This document shows positions 1 to 9,477 of a DNA stretch of 64,000 bases, piece by piece. Every line of letters begins with the position of its first letter. The stretch's first letter is position 1. The notes below the pieces were generated by a model that saw nothing but the letters and a program-made list of their open reading frames with translations, was not told the DNA's origin and did not search any database. Source of the DNA: Streptomyces sp. NBC_01445 (lineage in GTDB: Bacteria > Actinomycetota > Actinomycetes > Streptomycetales > Streptomycetaceae); assembly GCF_035918235.1 (NCBI RefSeq), contig NZ_CP109485.1, positions 2,108,001 to 2,172,000 of the forward strand. Reading direction: 5' to 3'. A program made the position numbers and the translations under genes.

Positions 1-699
1 GTGCAGACCTCCGGCCGCTCCCTGCACGCCCAAGAGATGGACTTCAACGACATCCGCACCACGCTGCAGGCGCTCATCGCGATCTACGACAACTGCAACA
101 GCCTGCACACCAACGCCTTCGACGAGGCCGTCACCACCCCCACCGAGGACTCGGTGCGCCGGGCACTCGCCATCCAGCTGATCATCAACCGTGAGTGGGG
201 CCTTGCGATGAACGAGAACCCGCTGCAGGGCTCGTACATCATCAACGAGCTCACCGACCTCCTGGAGGAGGCGGTGCTCACGGAGTTCGAGCGGATCAGC
301 GAGCGGGGCGGGGTACTCGGCGCCATGGAGACGGGCTACCAACGAGGCCGGATCCAGGACGAGTCGCTGCTCTACGAGGAGCGCAAGCACGACGGCACCC
401 TGCCGATCATCGGCGTCAACACCTTCCGCAACCCCCGGGCCGAGGACGGGCAGGGCGCGCCCGTCGTCGAGCTGGCCCGCGCCACCGAGCAGGAGAAGCA
501 GTCCCAGCTCGCCCGCGTCCATGACTTCCAGGCCCGCCACGAGGACGCGGCCCGGAACGCGCTGGCCGACCTCAGGCGGGCCGCGGCCGGCGGGGAGAAC
601 GTCTTCGCCGTGCTGATGGACGCCGCGCGGGTCTGCTCGCTCCAGCAGATCACGGAGGCCTTCTTCGAGGTGGGAGGGGCGTACCGGCGCAACGTCTGA
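1..699 (+). CDS. icmF: Fused isobutyryl-CoA mutase IcmF, C-terminal part (gene cut by window start)
   Basis: The 232 visible residues are the C-terminal end of the large-subunit domain of a B12-dependent acyl-CoA mutase. The opening [19 protein letters not shown], the central [16 protein letters not shown] and [16 protein letters not shown], and the terminal [12 protein letters not shown] are characteristic of the IcmF type, in which the cobalamin domain, the MeaB-like GTPase chaperone and the substrate domain lie in one chain of about 1,080 residues. The reaction is interconversion of isobutyryl-CoA and n-butyryl-CoA. The true start lies upstream of the window; the GTG at base 1 is only an in-frame codon. 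A 3-hydroxyacyl-CoA dehydrogenase follows 56 bp downstream, which fits acyl-CoA catabolism. An ordinary methylmalonyl-CoA mutase large subunit is the alternative, but the details favour IcmF. Confidence 0.85.
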   Translation: MQTSGRSLHAQEMDFNDIRTTLQALIAIYDNCNSLHTNAFDEAVTTPTEDSVRRALAIQLIINREWGLAMNENPLQGSYIINELTDLLEEAVLTEFERISERGGVLGAMETGYQRGRIQDESLLYEERKHDGTLPIIGVNTFRNPRAEDGQGAPVVELARATEQEKQSQLARVHDFQARHEDAARNALADLRRAAAGGENVFAVLMDAARVCSLQQITEAFFEVGGAYRRNV

Positions 700-755
700 T
701 TACGCCCTTCCACATCATCGGCCCCCTTCAACTCCCCTACCAGGGAAGGACTTTC

Positions 756-1619
756 ATGACTCCGATCTCTCGCCTCGGCGTCGTCGGCTGCGGCCTCATG
801 GGCTCCGGCATCGCCGAGGTCGCCGCGCTGCGCGGCCTCGACGTGACCGTCGCCGAATCGACCCCCGAGCTGGCCGCCGCCGGCCGCGCCCGCGTCTCCG
901 CGTCCCTCGACCGCGGGCTGCGACGCGGCAAGCTCACCGAGGCCGATCGCGACCAGGCGCTCGCCGGGCTCTCCTTCACGCACGATCTGGGGGACCTGTC
1001 CGACCGGCAGTTCGTGGTCGAAGCCGTCGCCGAGAACCGGGAGGTGAAACTCGAGGTCTTCCGTCAGCTGGACAAGGTGGTGGCCGACCCGCAGGCCGTG
1101 CTCGCCACGAACACCTCGTCGCTCCCCGTCGTCGACCTCGCCGTCGCCACCGGCCGCGCCTCCCAGGTGGTGGGCCTGCACTTCTTCAACCCCGTGCCGG
1201 TACAGAAGCTCGTCGAGGTGATCCCCGCCCTCACCACCGGCGCCGACACCCTGGCCCGTGCCTGTGACTTCGCCGCCGAAGGGCTCGGCAAGGAGGTCGT
1301 GCGGGCGCCCGACCGGTCGGGCTTCGTGGTCAATGCCCTACTGGTGCCGTATCTGCTCGCCGCCGTCCGCATGGTCGAGTCCGGCGCGGCCCGTCCCGAG
1401 GACATCGACCGCGGGATGGAGCTGGGCTGCGCCCACCCGATGGGTCCGCTGCGACTGCTCGACCTGATCGGCCTGGACACCGCACAGGCCGTGGCCGAGT
1501 CGCTGTACGAGGAGTTCAAGGAGCCCCTGTACGCCGCTCCCCCGCTGCTGCAGCGGATGGTGGCCGCGGGGCATCTGGGCCGCAAGAGCGGCCGTGGGTT
1601 CTACGTGTACGACGCCTGA
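756..1619 (+). CDS. 3-hydroxyacyl-CoA (3-hydroxybutyryl-CoA) dehydrogenase
   Basis: A cytoplasmic NAD(P)-dependent dehydrogenase of 287 residues that oxidises 3-hydroxyacyl-CoA to 3-ketoacyl-CoA. The N-terminal Rossmann fold carries VVGCGLMGSGIAEVA (residues about 8-22). The catalytic His is in GLHFFNPVPV, and the C-terminal helical domain has the GFVVNALLVPYL segment. The length matches the monofunctional HbdA/FadB2/PaaH group. GGGAAGG lies 7 bases before the ATG. It is the last gene before a strong terminator, and placement after icmF suggests a joint role in short or branched acyl-CoA conversion. The exact chain length preference cannot be read from the sequence. Confidence 0.9.
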   Translation: MTPISRLGVVGCGLMGSGIAEVAALRGLDVTVAESTPELAAAGRARVSASLDRGLRRGKLTEADRDQALAGLSFTHDLGDLSDRQFVVEAVAENREVKLEVFRQLDKVVADPQAVLATNTSSLPVVDLAVATGRASQVVGLHFFNPVPVQKLVEVIPALTTGADTLARACDFAAEGLGKEVVRAPDRSGFVVNALLVPYLLAAVRMVESGAARPEDIDRGMELGCAHPMGPLRLLDLIGLDTAQAVAESLYEEFKEPLYAAPPLLQRMVAAGHLGRKSGRGFYVYDA

Positions 1620-1638
1620 CGACAACACATCACCACGT

Positions 1639-1678
1639 GTGCACGAGCCGGCCGCTGTCCAGCGGCCGGCTCGTGCAC
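1639..1678. terminator. Strong intrinsic hairpin between convergent genes
   Basis: A perfect 18-bp stem (1639-1656 pairs with 1661-1678) closes on the 4-base loop GTCC. It lies between the stop of the plus-strand dehydrogenase at 1619 and the stop of the minus-strand GMC gene at 1702, so it can serve both directions. No T-run follows, which is usual in Streptomyces. Confidence 0.85.
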
Positions 1679-1701
1679 AGCGGTACCAGGTCGTCCGGCG
1701 G

Positions 1702-3231
1702 TCAGCCGCCCACGCGCAGGTCGTCGGCGATCCGCTCGGCCAGCATCATGGTCGTCGTGTTGGTCGGCAGCGCCGGGATGTCCGGCATGATCGAGGCATC
1801 CACGACGTACAGGCCGTCCGTGCCATGTACCTTGCCGTGCTGGTCCACGACCGCGGTGGGCGTCCCCTCGCCGCCCATCGCACACGTACCGACGGCGTGG
1901 CAGCAGGTGTTCTTGCCCTGGAGGACGGCGCGGACCAGATCGGCGTCGGTGGTCACCGCGGGGCCCGGCCAGGTCTCGGCCTTGATGTATTTCCGCAGCG
2001 GGGACGACTCCATGATCTGCCGCATGTGGCGGATGCCGGACACCATGCGCCGCAGGTCGTCGGGGTGCTCGAACAGGCCGAGGCCGATCCGCGGTGCGGC
2101 GTCCGGGTCGCGGGAGACGATCTCCATGCTGCCCAGGGAGTAGGGGCGGTACAGGACGAGCGGCACCAGGAGTTCCCCGGGCTCCATCGTCAGCAGGACG
2201 GCGTGCAGGTCGACGGCGCCGCCACTGTCGGCGCCGCCCGCGGCGAAGGTGAGCACGCTCTGCAGGGGCGGGGTGAGTTCACCGACGGCCTCCTCGTCCG
2301 CCTGGTAGGTGAGGTAGACCATCGGGTGGTCGCGCAGGTTCCGGCCGACGCCTTCGAGGGCGCGGACCACCGGTATGGACAGCTCGTCGAGGATCCGCTG
2401 CGGGCCTACACCGGAGCGCATCAGGATCGACGGGCTGCCGATCGAGCCCGCGGCGAGCACGACCAGGTCGGCCTCCAGCCGGGTTCCGTCGGTGAGGAGC
2501 ACGGCACGGGCCGTGGCGCCCTCGGTGAACTCCACGCGGTCCACAGTCCGTTCGCCGAGGACGGTGAGATTCGCGCGGCCCCGGGCCGGGCCGAGGTAGG
2601 CGAGGGCCGAGCTCTGGCGGATGCCGTTCGCGCGGTTGAGGGGCAGCGGGCCCGCGCCGAGCTGATCGGCGCCGTTCATGTCCTGGTGCACTCGGTGGCC
2701 GGCCTGGGCGCAGGCGTCCAGGAACGCGGCCTGGACCGGGCGCAGCCCGCTGCTTTCGGTGAAGCGCTCGATGTGTACAGGGCCGCCGGTGCCGTGCAGT
2801 TCACCGCCGGCCGGGTCGTCCTCCAGTTTCTTCAGGTACGGCAGGACCTGGTCCCAGGACCAGCGGTCGTTGCCGAGGCCGGTCCAGCGGGCGAGGTCGT
2901 CGGGGGTGGGGCGCAGGGCGTTGGCGCCGTTGACGGACGAGGAGCCGCCGATGACCTTGCCCCGCAGGACGGGGACGGACTCCTTCTCCACCTTGCCGAA
3001 CATCGGGATGCTGTCGGCCTCGGCGACCTCGTCGGTCGACGTGTAGCCCCAGTCGTGGGTCGTGAACCCGATCCTGTCGGCGTCGAGGATCTCGGGGGCG
3101 GTCTCCTCCGGCGTGCGGTAGTCGGGACCCGCCTCGATCAGCGTGACCGAGTTGCCGGGATCCTCGCTGAGCCGGGCGGCCAGGACTCCTCCTGCGGAGC
3201 CGCCTCCGCACACCACGATGCGACGTGCCAT
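1702..3231 (-). CDS. GMC-family FAD oxidoreductase (choline dehydrogenase-like)
   Basis: A 509-residue flavoprotein of the glucose-methanol-choline family, which oxidises primary alcohols to aldehydes with FAD. The N-terminal ADP-binding motif is VVCGGGSAGGVLAARL. The first GMC signature is near residue 80 (GKVIGGSSSVNGANALR). The C-terminal catalytic region has CHAVGTCAMGG and ALPTNTTTMMLAER, supplying the expected His and Asn. I chose the ATG at 3231 because GAGGTAG precedes it; an in-frame start 13 codons upstream has no such site. It is the last gene of the minus-strand catabolic run and may oxidise an alcohol produced or imported by that pathway. The substrate is unknown. Confidence 0.85.
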   Translation of the reverse strand: MARRIVVCGGGSAGGVLAARLSEDPGNSVTLIEAGPDYRTPEETAPEILDADRIGFTTHDWGYTSTDEVAEADSIPMFGKVEKESVPVLRGKVIGGSSSVNGANALRPTPDDLARWTGLGNDRWSWDQVLPYLKKLEDDPAGGELHGTGGPVHIERFTESSGLRPVQAAFLDACAQAGHRVHQDMNGADQLGAGPLPLNRANGIRQSSALAYLGPARGRANLTVLGERTVDRVEFTEGATARAVLLTDGTRLEADLVVLAAGSIGSPSILMRSGVGPQRILDELSIPVVRALEGVGRNLRDHPMVYLTYQADEEAVGELTPPLQSVLTFAAGGADSGGAVDLHAVLLTMEPGELLVPLVLYRPYSLGSMEIVSRDPDAAPRIGLGLFEHPDDLRRMVSGIRHMRQIMESSPLRKYIKAETWPGPAVTTDADLVRAVLQGKNTCCHAVGTCAMGGEGTPTAVVDQHGKVHGTDGLYVVDASIMPDIPALPTNTTTMMLAERIADDLRVGG

Positions 3232-3314
3232 TGCTACCTCGCTCTTCTTGGGATGGTCGGGAATCAACACGCGGGCGGGCCGCCGATGAGCGGTGCCCCG
3301 CCAGGACGTTCGGC

Positions 3315-5276
3315 TCAGGACATGGCCGGCAGCGGTCCGGCGGCGACCGCCTCCGCGGCCGCGCGCCCCTCGGCGACGGCGTGCGCGATGCGGCGCGGTA
3401 CGACGCAGTCGCCGACGGCGCGGACACTCTGGCCGTCGGCCGGAGTGAGGTCCGGTCGGCGCGGACGCCGTTCGCCGACGGTCACCAGCAGGTCGGCGGC
3501 GAGGTCCGTCTCCTGGCCGTCCAGGACATGGCGCAGCCGCACACCGTCCGCGGTCGTCGACGTCACGCTGCTCATCGCGACGACACGGAGCGGCGCGCCG
3601 GTCAGGCGGTTCATCAGCTGGGTGCGGTTCTCCGGCGACAGGCCCGTGGCGAATCCGTTGCCGGGCGTGATCAGCGTGACCTCACGGGCGCCGGCCGCGA
3701 GGGCGCTCTCGACGGCGCTGACGCCCTGCCACCAGCCGAAGCCGTCGTCGAGGACGGCGACCCTGGGCGCCTGCGGCACGACGTCGGCGTACCGGCCGAG
3801 GAAGTCGGTGCTGGTGAGTGTCCGCAGCTCGCCCGGCATGGGGACCGTTGCCTCCTCGGCGCCGGTGGCGAGCACGATGTGGGCGTACTCCGCGAGTTCG
3901 CCGGCCGTCGGGGACGTGCCCAGACGTACGCGTACGCCGAGGTCGGCGAGCCGGTCGCGCTGGTAGTCGACGAGCTTCTGCCACCCCGGGCGGTGTGCGG
4001 CGAGCGCGGCGAGGCGGGCCTGGCCGCCGACTTCTCGCGCGCTGTCGAAGGCGACCACTGTGGCGCCGGTGCGGGCGAGCGCCATGGCGCACTCCATGCC
4101 GGCGGGCCCCGCGCCCAGGACGGCCACGGACCCGCTCCGGTGGCCGGGACGCCGGGTCAGGAGCAGGGGGACGGCCGGGCGGGCGGCGGCTCCCGGCGGG
4201 CCGAGCTCGGGGTTCACCGAGCAGGACCCGGTGGGCTCGAAGGTCCGGCAGCCCTCGTTGCAGCCTGTGCAGGGGCGTATGGAGCGCTCGTCGCCGACGG
4301 TCATCTTGCGGGCGAAGTCGGGGTCGGCGATGAACGGCCGGGCCATGCCGACGAGATCGGCGCCCGCGTCCAGCGCCCGCTCGATGTCGTGCGCCGCCCG
4401 GAACCCCTGGCTGACCAGCAGTGGCAGGGCGACCGCGGCACGCAGCCGGGCCACGGCGTCGAGGAGCGGCGGACGGGTGGTCGCCATGCCGGGGACGTAG
4501 GTGTTGCGGACGCCGGTCGTCACGTTGGCGTACGTGAAGGGCGAGGCGGCGCTCAGCCGCGGGAGCAGCTCGACGAGGTCGTCCAGGCCGAGCCCGGAGT
4601 CCTTGCCGGGCTCCACCGATACCCGTACGCCAATGGGGAGTTGACCGATCTCGGTGCGGATCGCGTCGATCACCTGGGCGAGCAGGGCGATGCGGTCGCC
4701 GTAGTCGTCGTCGCGGGTGTTGTTGACGCCGGAGAGGAACTGGGCGAGCAGATAGCCGTGCCCCGCGTGCAGCTCGACGCCGTGGAAGCCGGCCTGCACA
4801 CTGTTCGCCGCCGAGATGCGGAACGCGTCGACGACGCCGCGTACTTCCTCGGTGCTCAGCGCGTGCGGCGCGGACGCCTCGCGGGGCGAGCGGACGGCGC
4901 CGGCGGAGACCGGCGCGTAGTAGGTGCCCGCGCCCAGGGTCTCCCGGCCGAGGTGGACGAGTTGTGCGATGGCCACCGCGCCGCCGTCGGTGATGGCCTC
5001 GGCCCGGCGGCGTACCGCGTCCTCGATCTCGGGGCGCCATGCCTCGGTCAGATAGCGCTGCGGCAGGGTCGACTCGGGGGCGACGGCGGTGCCGCCGGTG
5101 ATCACCATGGCGGCGCCGCCTTGGGCGAGGCGTCGCCAGTAGGCCGCGTCGGCCTCGGTGGGCGCCCCGTCGGCGACCGCCGCGGTGGCATGGGCGGTGG
5201 CGACAAGGCGGTTGCGGAGGGTGAGGGCGCCGAGCGTGAACGGCGCGGCGAGGGCGAGGTCGGTGGGGTGTGTCAT
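3315..5276 (-). CDS. NADH:flavin oxidoreductase, 2,4-dienoyl-CoA reductase type (OYE barrel + Fe-S + FAD/NAD domain)
   Basis: A 653-residue enzyme with the architecture of bacterial 2,4-dienoyl-CoA reductase and related enoate or bile-acid reductases. An old-yellow-enzyme TIM barrel (residues about 1-340) contains ELHAGHGYLLAQFLSG and NNTRDDDYGDRI. A cysteine cluster follows (CTGCNEGCRTF, then a Cys in GSCSVNPE) for a 4Fe-4S centre. The C-terminal half is an FAD/NAD(P) disulfide-reductase-like module with AVLGAGPAGMECA. Such enzymes reduce conjugated C=C bonds of enoyl or dienoyl intermediates. It ends 84 bp before the GMC gene and starts 25 bp after the acyl-CoA dehydrogenase gene, so co-transcription is likely. 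The substrate class (dienoyl-CoA versus cyclic enone) is open. Confidence 0.85.
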   Translation of the reverse strand: MTHPTDLALAAPFTLGALTLRNRLVATAHATAAVADGAPTEADAAYWRRLAQGGAAMVITGGTAVAPESTLPQRYLTEAWRPEIEDAVRRRAEAITDGGAVAIAQLVHLGRETLGAGTYYAPVSAGAVRSPREASAPHALSTEEVRGVVDAFRISAANSVQAGFHGVELHAGHGYLLAQFLSGVNNTRDDDYGDRIALLAQVIDAIRTEIGQLPIGVRVSVEPGKDSGLGLDDLVELLPRLSAASPFTYANVTTGVRNTYVPGMATTRPPLLDAVARLRAAVALPLLVSQGFRAAHDIERALDAGADLVGMARPFIADPDFARKMTVGDERSIRPCTGCNEGCRTFEPTGSCSVNPELGPPGAAARPAVPLLLTRRPGHRSGSVAVLGAGPAGMECAMALARTGATVVAFDSAREVGGQARLAALAAHRPGWQKLVDYQRDRLADLGVRVRLGTSPTAGELAEYAHIVLATGAEEATVPMPGELRTLTSTDFLGRYADVVPQAPRVAVLDDGFGWWQGVSAVESALAAGAREVTLITPGNGFATGLSPENRTQLMNRLTGAPLRVVAMSSVTSTTADGVRLRHVLDGQETDLAADLLVTVGERRPRRPDLTPADGQSVRAVGDCVVPRRIAHAVAEGRAAAEAVAAGPLPAMS

Positions 5277-5300
5277 GGGATGCGGCGTCTCCCTGCCCGC

Positions 5301-6434
5301 TCAGGCGGCGGATCGGGGGGCGAGCCCGACGAGTCCGGCGAGCCTGGCGCGGTTCTGGCCCGCTGTGCCGAACAGCACTTCGCCGCTGCGGGCCCGGCGC
5401 ACGTACAGGTGTGCCGGGTGCTCCCAGGTGAAGCCGATCCCGCCGTGCAGCTGGACGTACTCGGCCGTCGCCAGGCGGAAGGCCTCGGAGCAGACCGCGG
5501 CGGCGGCGCTCGCGGCCACCGGCAGCTGCGACGAGGCCGTCGCCACGCAGGCGGTCGCGTACGCGGATGCCGAGCGGGCCGCCTCAAGGGCGACCAGCAC
5601 GTCGGCCAGCCGGTGCTTGACCGCCTGGAACGAGCCGATGGGGCGCCCGAACTGCCGGCGCTGCGCGACGAATCCGACGGTGGCGTCCAGCGCGTGGCCG
5701 CTGCCGCCGACCTGCTCGGCGGCGAGCGCGGCCCGCCCGGCGTCGAGGGTCGCCGTCACGTCGCCCGACTCGCCCACGGGCGTGGCGGGTGCACCGCGGA
5801 ACTCCACCCGTGCCTGGCGGCGCGTCTCGTCCAGGACGCGGTGCGGTGTCCGCACGCAGGTGTCCGCGGTCGGCTCACAGGCGAACAGCCGCGCGCCGTC
5901 GGGGGTTTGGGCCCGCACCACGATCAGATCCGCCCCGGCCCCGTCGAGCACGAAGTCGGCAGCACCGCGCAACACCCAGCCCGAAGTGCCGTGTTCGGCT
6001 CCGATGCCGGGCTCGGTGTCGTCGAATCCGGCCACGGTCCCGGTGAGCGTGCCGTCCGCGATCCTCGGCAGATGGCGCGCGCACGCCTGCCGGTCCCCGC
6101 TGCCCAACAGGGCGTGCGCGGCAAGGACCACGGTGGGCAGCAGAGGCGCGCAGTACAGGGCGCGCCCCGACTCCTCCAGCGCCACGGCGAGTTCGGCGAA
6201 GGTGAACCCCGATCCGCCGTACTCCTCCGGGATGGCAAGGCCGTGCACGCCGATCTCGCCCGCGAGCCGCGCCCAGAGCGCCTCGTCGTGTCCGCGTGGG
6301 GTGGACAGCTGCTTGCGGACGTCCTCGGGGCCGCTCGTCTCGGTGAAGAAGTCCCTTAGGACCGTGCGCAGTTCCCGCTGTTCGTCGGTCTCGGACAGCG
6401 ACTGGGGGTCGATTTCGGGGTGACGGCTGTGCAT
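5301..6434 (-). CDS. Acyl-CoA dehydrogenase (FadE-like)
   Basis: A flavin-dependent acyl-CoA dehydrogenase of 377 residues that introduces the alpha,beta double bond. The N-terminal helical domain carries HGLAIPEEYGGSGF, and the C-terminal domain has QFGRPIGSFQAVKHRLADV and HGGIGFTWEHPAHLYVRRA. The HGGxGFTWEHxxHLY form is typical of actinobacterial FadE proteins linked to steroid or branched and cyclic substrates, many of which act as heteromers; no obvious catalytic Glu is seen at the usual C-terminal place. No second acyl-CoA dehydrogenase subunit gene is adjacent, so either the protein acts alone or its partner is encoded elsewhere. It lies 56 bp downstream of the aldehyde dehydrogenase gene in the same direction. 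Confidence 0.85.
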   Translation of the reverse strand: MHSRHPEIDPQSLSETDEQRELRTVLRDFFTETSGPEDVRKQLSTPRGHDEALWARLAGEIGVHGLAIPEEYGGSGFTFAELAVALEESGRALYCAPLLPTVVLAAHALLGSGDRQACARHLPRIADGTLTGTVAGFDDTEPGIGAEHGTSGWVLRGAADFVLDGAGADLIVVRAQTPDGARLFACEPTADTCVRTPHRVLDETRRQARVEFRGAPATPVGESGDVTATLDAGRAALAAEQVGGSGHALDATVGFVAQRRQFGRPIGSFQAVKHRLADVLVALEAARSASAYATACVATASSQLPVAASAAAAVCSEAFRLATAEYVQLHGGIGFTWEHPAHLYVRRARSGEVLFGTAGQNRARLAGLVGLAPRSAA

Positions 6435-6490
6435 GGGAACTCCATCGTGCTCGGGTGGCGGGGTGCAGTGGCGAGGGGGTGAGGGAGCGG

Positions 6491-8047
6491 TCAGCGCGCC
6501 CCGGGGCCGGTTCCGCGGGGAACGTTCCTGGTGACCGACTCCGGAAGCTGTCGGCTCGGGTCGATCGAGATCGTCTTCGTCACCAGGTAATCCTGTACGG
6601 CGTCCGGGCCGTGCTCGCGCCCCAGGCCCGACTTCTTGAACCCGCCGAACGGGGAGCCCAGATCGGCCGCGAACGTGTTGACAGAGAAGGTGCCGGTGCG
6701 CACGCGCCGGGCGACCGCGAACCCGTGCGCGGTGTCGGCCGTGAACACGGAGCCTGCCAGCCCCAGTTCACTGTCGTTGGCGATGTGTACGGCGTCGTCC
6801 TCGCCACGGTGCGGAATGAGTGAGGCGACGGGTCCGAAGATCTCCTCGCGCGACACCCTCATCCCGTTGTGCGCGTCGGTGACGAGCGTCGGCTCGTAGT
6901 ACCACCCACGGCTCAGGTGCGCAGGCCGGCGGCCGCCATGGGCGATCGTCGCCCCCTCCTTGCGGGCCACGTCCACGTAGTGCTCGACCCGCTCACGCTG
7001 GCGTGAGGTGACCAGCGGGCCGACCGCCGTTTCGGAGTCCATGGGGTCGCCGACCTTGAGCGAGGCGAATGCGTCGGCCAGGGCCTCCGCGTAGGCCTTG
7101 TACTGCGACTCGGGCACCAGGAGCCGTGTCTGGGCGACGCAGCTCTGGCCGGCGTTGGTGCCGACGCTGGCCCCCACCAGGACTGGAAGGACATCCTCCA
7201 GCTTCGCGTCCTCCAGGACGATGGCCGCGGACTTGCCACCGAGTTCAAGGACGCACGGCCGGATGAGTTCTCCGCAGGCCGCCGCGATCGTGGCGCCGAC
7301 GTCGACCGAGCCGGTGAAGCTGACCATGTCCACGCCGGGGTGGCGCACCAGGTACTCCGACTCCGGTGCCCGCGCGGCGACGATGTTGAGGACGCCGGGC
7401 GGCAGACCGATCTCCTCGCAGATCTCGCCGACGACGAAGAGCGCCAGAGGGTTGGGTTCGGTGACCTTGACGACGACGGTGCAGCCCGCGATCAGCGCCG
7501 GTCCGGCCTTCTGCCCGATCGCCGGAAGCGCGAAGTTGTAGGCCGGGAAGGCGGCGACCACTCCGACGGGTTCCTTGACCACCAGGCTGGACCCGGCCAT
7601 GGGGATGATGCCGCCGCCCGCCGACTCGCCCCCGAGCCGCGTCAGATCGCTGACGCGCACCTCGGCCGTCTGCAGGCTCCGGCCGATCTCGGCGGAGTAG
7701 TTGAGGCTCATGACGGGCGACACCGTCTGGTAGATCTGCGAGAGAAACAACGTGCAGCCGAGCTCCTCGGTGATCAGCTCGGCGAGTTCGGTCCGGCGCC
7801 GCTCGATCCCGTCCGCGAGGCGGGAGAGGTAGTCGGCTCGCTCCGCCGGGGTGAGCCGGGGCCACTCCCCTTCGTCGAACGCGTGCCGGGCCGCGGCCAC
7901 GGCGGCGTCGATGTCCGCCTTCGAGGCGGCCGGGACGCTGCCGATGTGCTGCTCCGACCTCGGGGAGATCACGTCGAAGCGGTCCGTGCCGTCGGCCGCT
8001 CTCCACGACCCGTTGATGAAGAAGGCCTTGTGGTCGATGGTTGTCAT
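6491..8047 (-). CDS. NAD(P)-dependent aldehyde dehydrogenase
   Basis: A 518-residue aldehyde dehydrogenase oxidising an aldehyde to its acid. The cofactor and catalytic Glu region is CVLELGGKSAAIVLEDA. The catalytic Cys is in TNAGQSCVAQTRLLVP, and the late motif EEIFGPVASLIPH is present. I took the ATG at 8047 because an AGGAGG box stands 6 bases before it and the protein then begins MTTIDHKAFFINGSWR, the normal family N-terminus; a longer in-frame extension upstream is spurious. The C-terminus carries about 20 extra residues beyond the usual end. Next to an alcohol oxidase-type gene and an acyl-CoA dehydrogenase, it probably supplies the acid that is then activated to a CoA thioester. No CoA ligase gene is visible in the run. 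Confidence 0.9.
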   Translation of the reverse strand: MTTIDHKAFFINGSWRAADGTDRFDVISPRSEQHIGSVPAASKADIDAAVAAARHAFDEGEWPRLTPAERADYLSRLADGIERRRTELAELITEELGCTLFLSQIYQTVSPVMSLNYSAEIGRSLQTAEVRVSDLTRLGGESAGGGIIPMAGSSLVVKEPVGVVAAFPAYNFALPAIGQKAGPALIAGCTVVVKVTEPNPLALFVVGEICEEIGLPPGVLNIVAARAPESEYLVRHPGVDMVSFTGSVDVGATIAAACGELIRPCVLELGGKSAAIVLEDAKLEDVLPVLVGASVGTNAGQSCVAQTRLLVPESQYKAYAEALADAFASLKVGDPMDSETAVGPLVTSRQRERVEHYVDVARKEGATIAHGGRRPAHLSRGWYYEPTLVTDAHNGMRVSREEIFGPVASLIPHRGEDDAVHIANDSELGLAGSVFTADTAHGFAVARRVRTGTFSVNTFAADLGSPFGGFKKSGLGREHGPDAVQDYLVTKTISIDPSRQLPESVTRNVPRGTGPGAR

Positions 8048-8079
8048 GCTGCCTCCTGCGCGTACACGTCTGCGTCCGG

Positions 8080-9420
8080 TCACGAGTGGTGGGTCGTCCC
8101 GCGGGCGGTGTCCGCGGCTGTCAGTCCGAAGACGAGGGCCGAGGCGATGCCGCCCGCGTAGGCGCGGTGCCAGAGACCTCCGGTGTCCGATCCGGCTGCC
8201 AGGAGCCCGCCGATGGGACGGCCGTCCTCGCCCAGGACGCGGGCCCGGTCGTCGATGCGCACGCCGTGGAACGGGAACGTGATGGCCGGGACCGTCTCGA
8301 TGACGTAGTACGGCGGTTCGTCCAGCGGCAGGTGGTCCAGTTCGCGGCCGGGGGCCGGGTCCTTGCCCGCCGCGGTGTGCTCGTTGAACTGCCGGACGGC
8401 GGTGCGGACGGTCTCGGCGTCGTAGCCCCATTCCTCGGGCAGGAAGGACAGTTCGTCGAGGTCCTCGGCGAGTCCGACGCGACCGCCCCGCTTGCTGGCC
8501 AGGGCGAACTTGTCGACGGCGACGGCGCCCTCGACGTAGGAGCCGACGATCCAGTCGCGGAACACCCGGGCGTCGGCGATGAGCAGGCCGCGGCCTTCGG
8601 GCTGCTCCAGGAGCGCCATCGCGGTGAGGTGATCGCCCAGCGTCTCGTCGACGAACCGTTCGCCCCGCAGATTGAGGAGCAGCGCGTGCTCGCTGTAGTA
8701 GAGCGACATATCGACGAAGTCGGCCGGGTCGGCGAAGGGGATGCTGCTCGGGATGAGGTGCCCGTAGAAGCCGGCGTCGTCGTGGCCGGTGGCGGCTCCG
8801 GCGTGCGTGGCGAGGCGGTAACCGGCGCCGCGGCTATGGAGGTTGGAGCGCAGCTGCATGCGGTCGGCCGCGGGGTGCACATGGGCGGTGCGCAGGGCGA
8901 GGTCGCCCTGGAAGCCGCCGGTCGCGAGGAGGGTGTTGCCGGCCCGTACCCGCCGGCGCGTGCCGTCCGCCGTCCGCAGATCAGCTCCGGTCACGACGCC
9001 GTCCTCGACCACCAGCCGTTCGGTGTCGGTCCCCAGCAGGAGTTCGCCACCGCCTTCGACGATCAGGCGCCGGCAGGTGTCGACGTAGTGGTTGGTGTCG
9101 AACTGGTGCCCGCGGCCGAAGCTGAGGATGGGCTGGGCGTCCTTCGCCTCCACGCCGAGGGTGCGGATCCATGAGATGCCGTCGTCGAAGCGGTCCACCA
9201 GGGCGCGCTTGAGCGCGCTGTCCCCGTGCGGATTGTGCTGCTCCATGACGTCGTGGCTCGGAGCGGTCCACGCGTAGCCCGCGAAGCGTGCGGAGCCGCC
9301 GACGTCCGCGCCGATCTCCACGAGCGCGACGGTCAGGCCGTCACGCACGGCGCGGGCACCGGCGGTCAGGCCCGCCATCCCCGCCCCGATGATCAGCAGG
9401 TCGACGCTTTCTGTGTGCAC
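8080..9420 (-). CDS. FAD-dependent dehydrogenase of the fumarate reductase/3-ketosteroid dehydrogenase flavoprotein family
   Basis: A 446-residue flavoprotein. The N-terminus has DLLIIGAGMAGLTAGARAV, the C-terminus has GGLLAAGSDTGGLWHRAYAGG, and a mobile cap domain lies between them. This layout is shared by fumarate reductase flavoprotein subunits, 3-ketosteroid-delta1-dehydrogenases and tricarballylate dehydrogenases, so it likely desaturates or reduces a C-C bond next to a carbonyl or carboxylate. I prefer the GTG at 9420 because GGAGGAG lies 6 bases upstream; a GTG at 9459 in frame lacks a ribosome site. It lies between the transporter and the aldehyde dehydrogenase in the catabolic run. 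The substrate cannot be named from sequence. Confidence 0.8.
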   Translation of the reverse strand: MHTESVDLLIIGAGMAGLTAGARAVRDGLTVALVEIGADVGGSARFAGYAWTAPSHDVMEQHNPHGDSALKRALVDRFDDGISWIRTLGVEAKDAQPILSFGRGHQFDTNHYVDTCRRLIVEGGGELLLGTDTERLVVEDGVVTGADLRTADGTRRRVRAGNTLLATGGFQGDLALRTAHVHPAADRMQLRSNLHSRGAGYRLATHAGAATGHDDAGFYGHLIPSSIPFADPADFVDMSLYYSEHALLLNLRGERFVDETLGDHLTAMALLEQPEGRGLLIADARVFRDWIVGSYVEGAVAVDKFALASKRGGRVGLAEDLDELSFLPEEWGYDAETVRTAVRQFNEHTAAGKDPAPGRELDHLPLDEPPYYVIETVPAITFPFHGVRIDDRARVLGEDGRPIGGLLAAGSDTGGLWHRAYAGGIASALVFGLTAADTARGTTHHS

Positions 9421-9477
9421 TTGGCTCTCCTCCGGCCTAGGGGTGGGCTTGTTGGGCACGGTGAGGTGACCGGTCCC

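Noticed and set aside
1594..3966. 790-codon plus-strand open frame opposite the GMC gene
   Set aside because: Antisense shadow; it also runs through the terminator hairpin at 1639-1678.
3225..6359. Very long plus-strand open frame (over 1,000 codons) opposite the flavoenzyme and acyl-CoA dehydrogenase genes
   Set aside because: It is a mirror of high-GC codon use on the other strand; its composition (Arg/Gly/Ala-rich, no motifs) is not protein-like and two well-supported genes occupy the minus strand.
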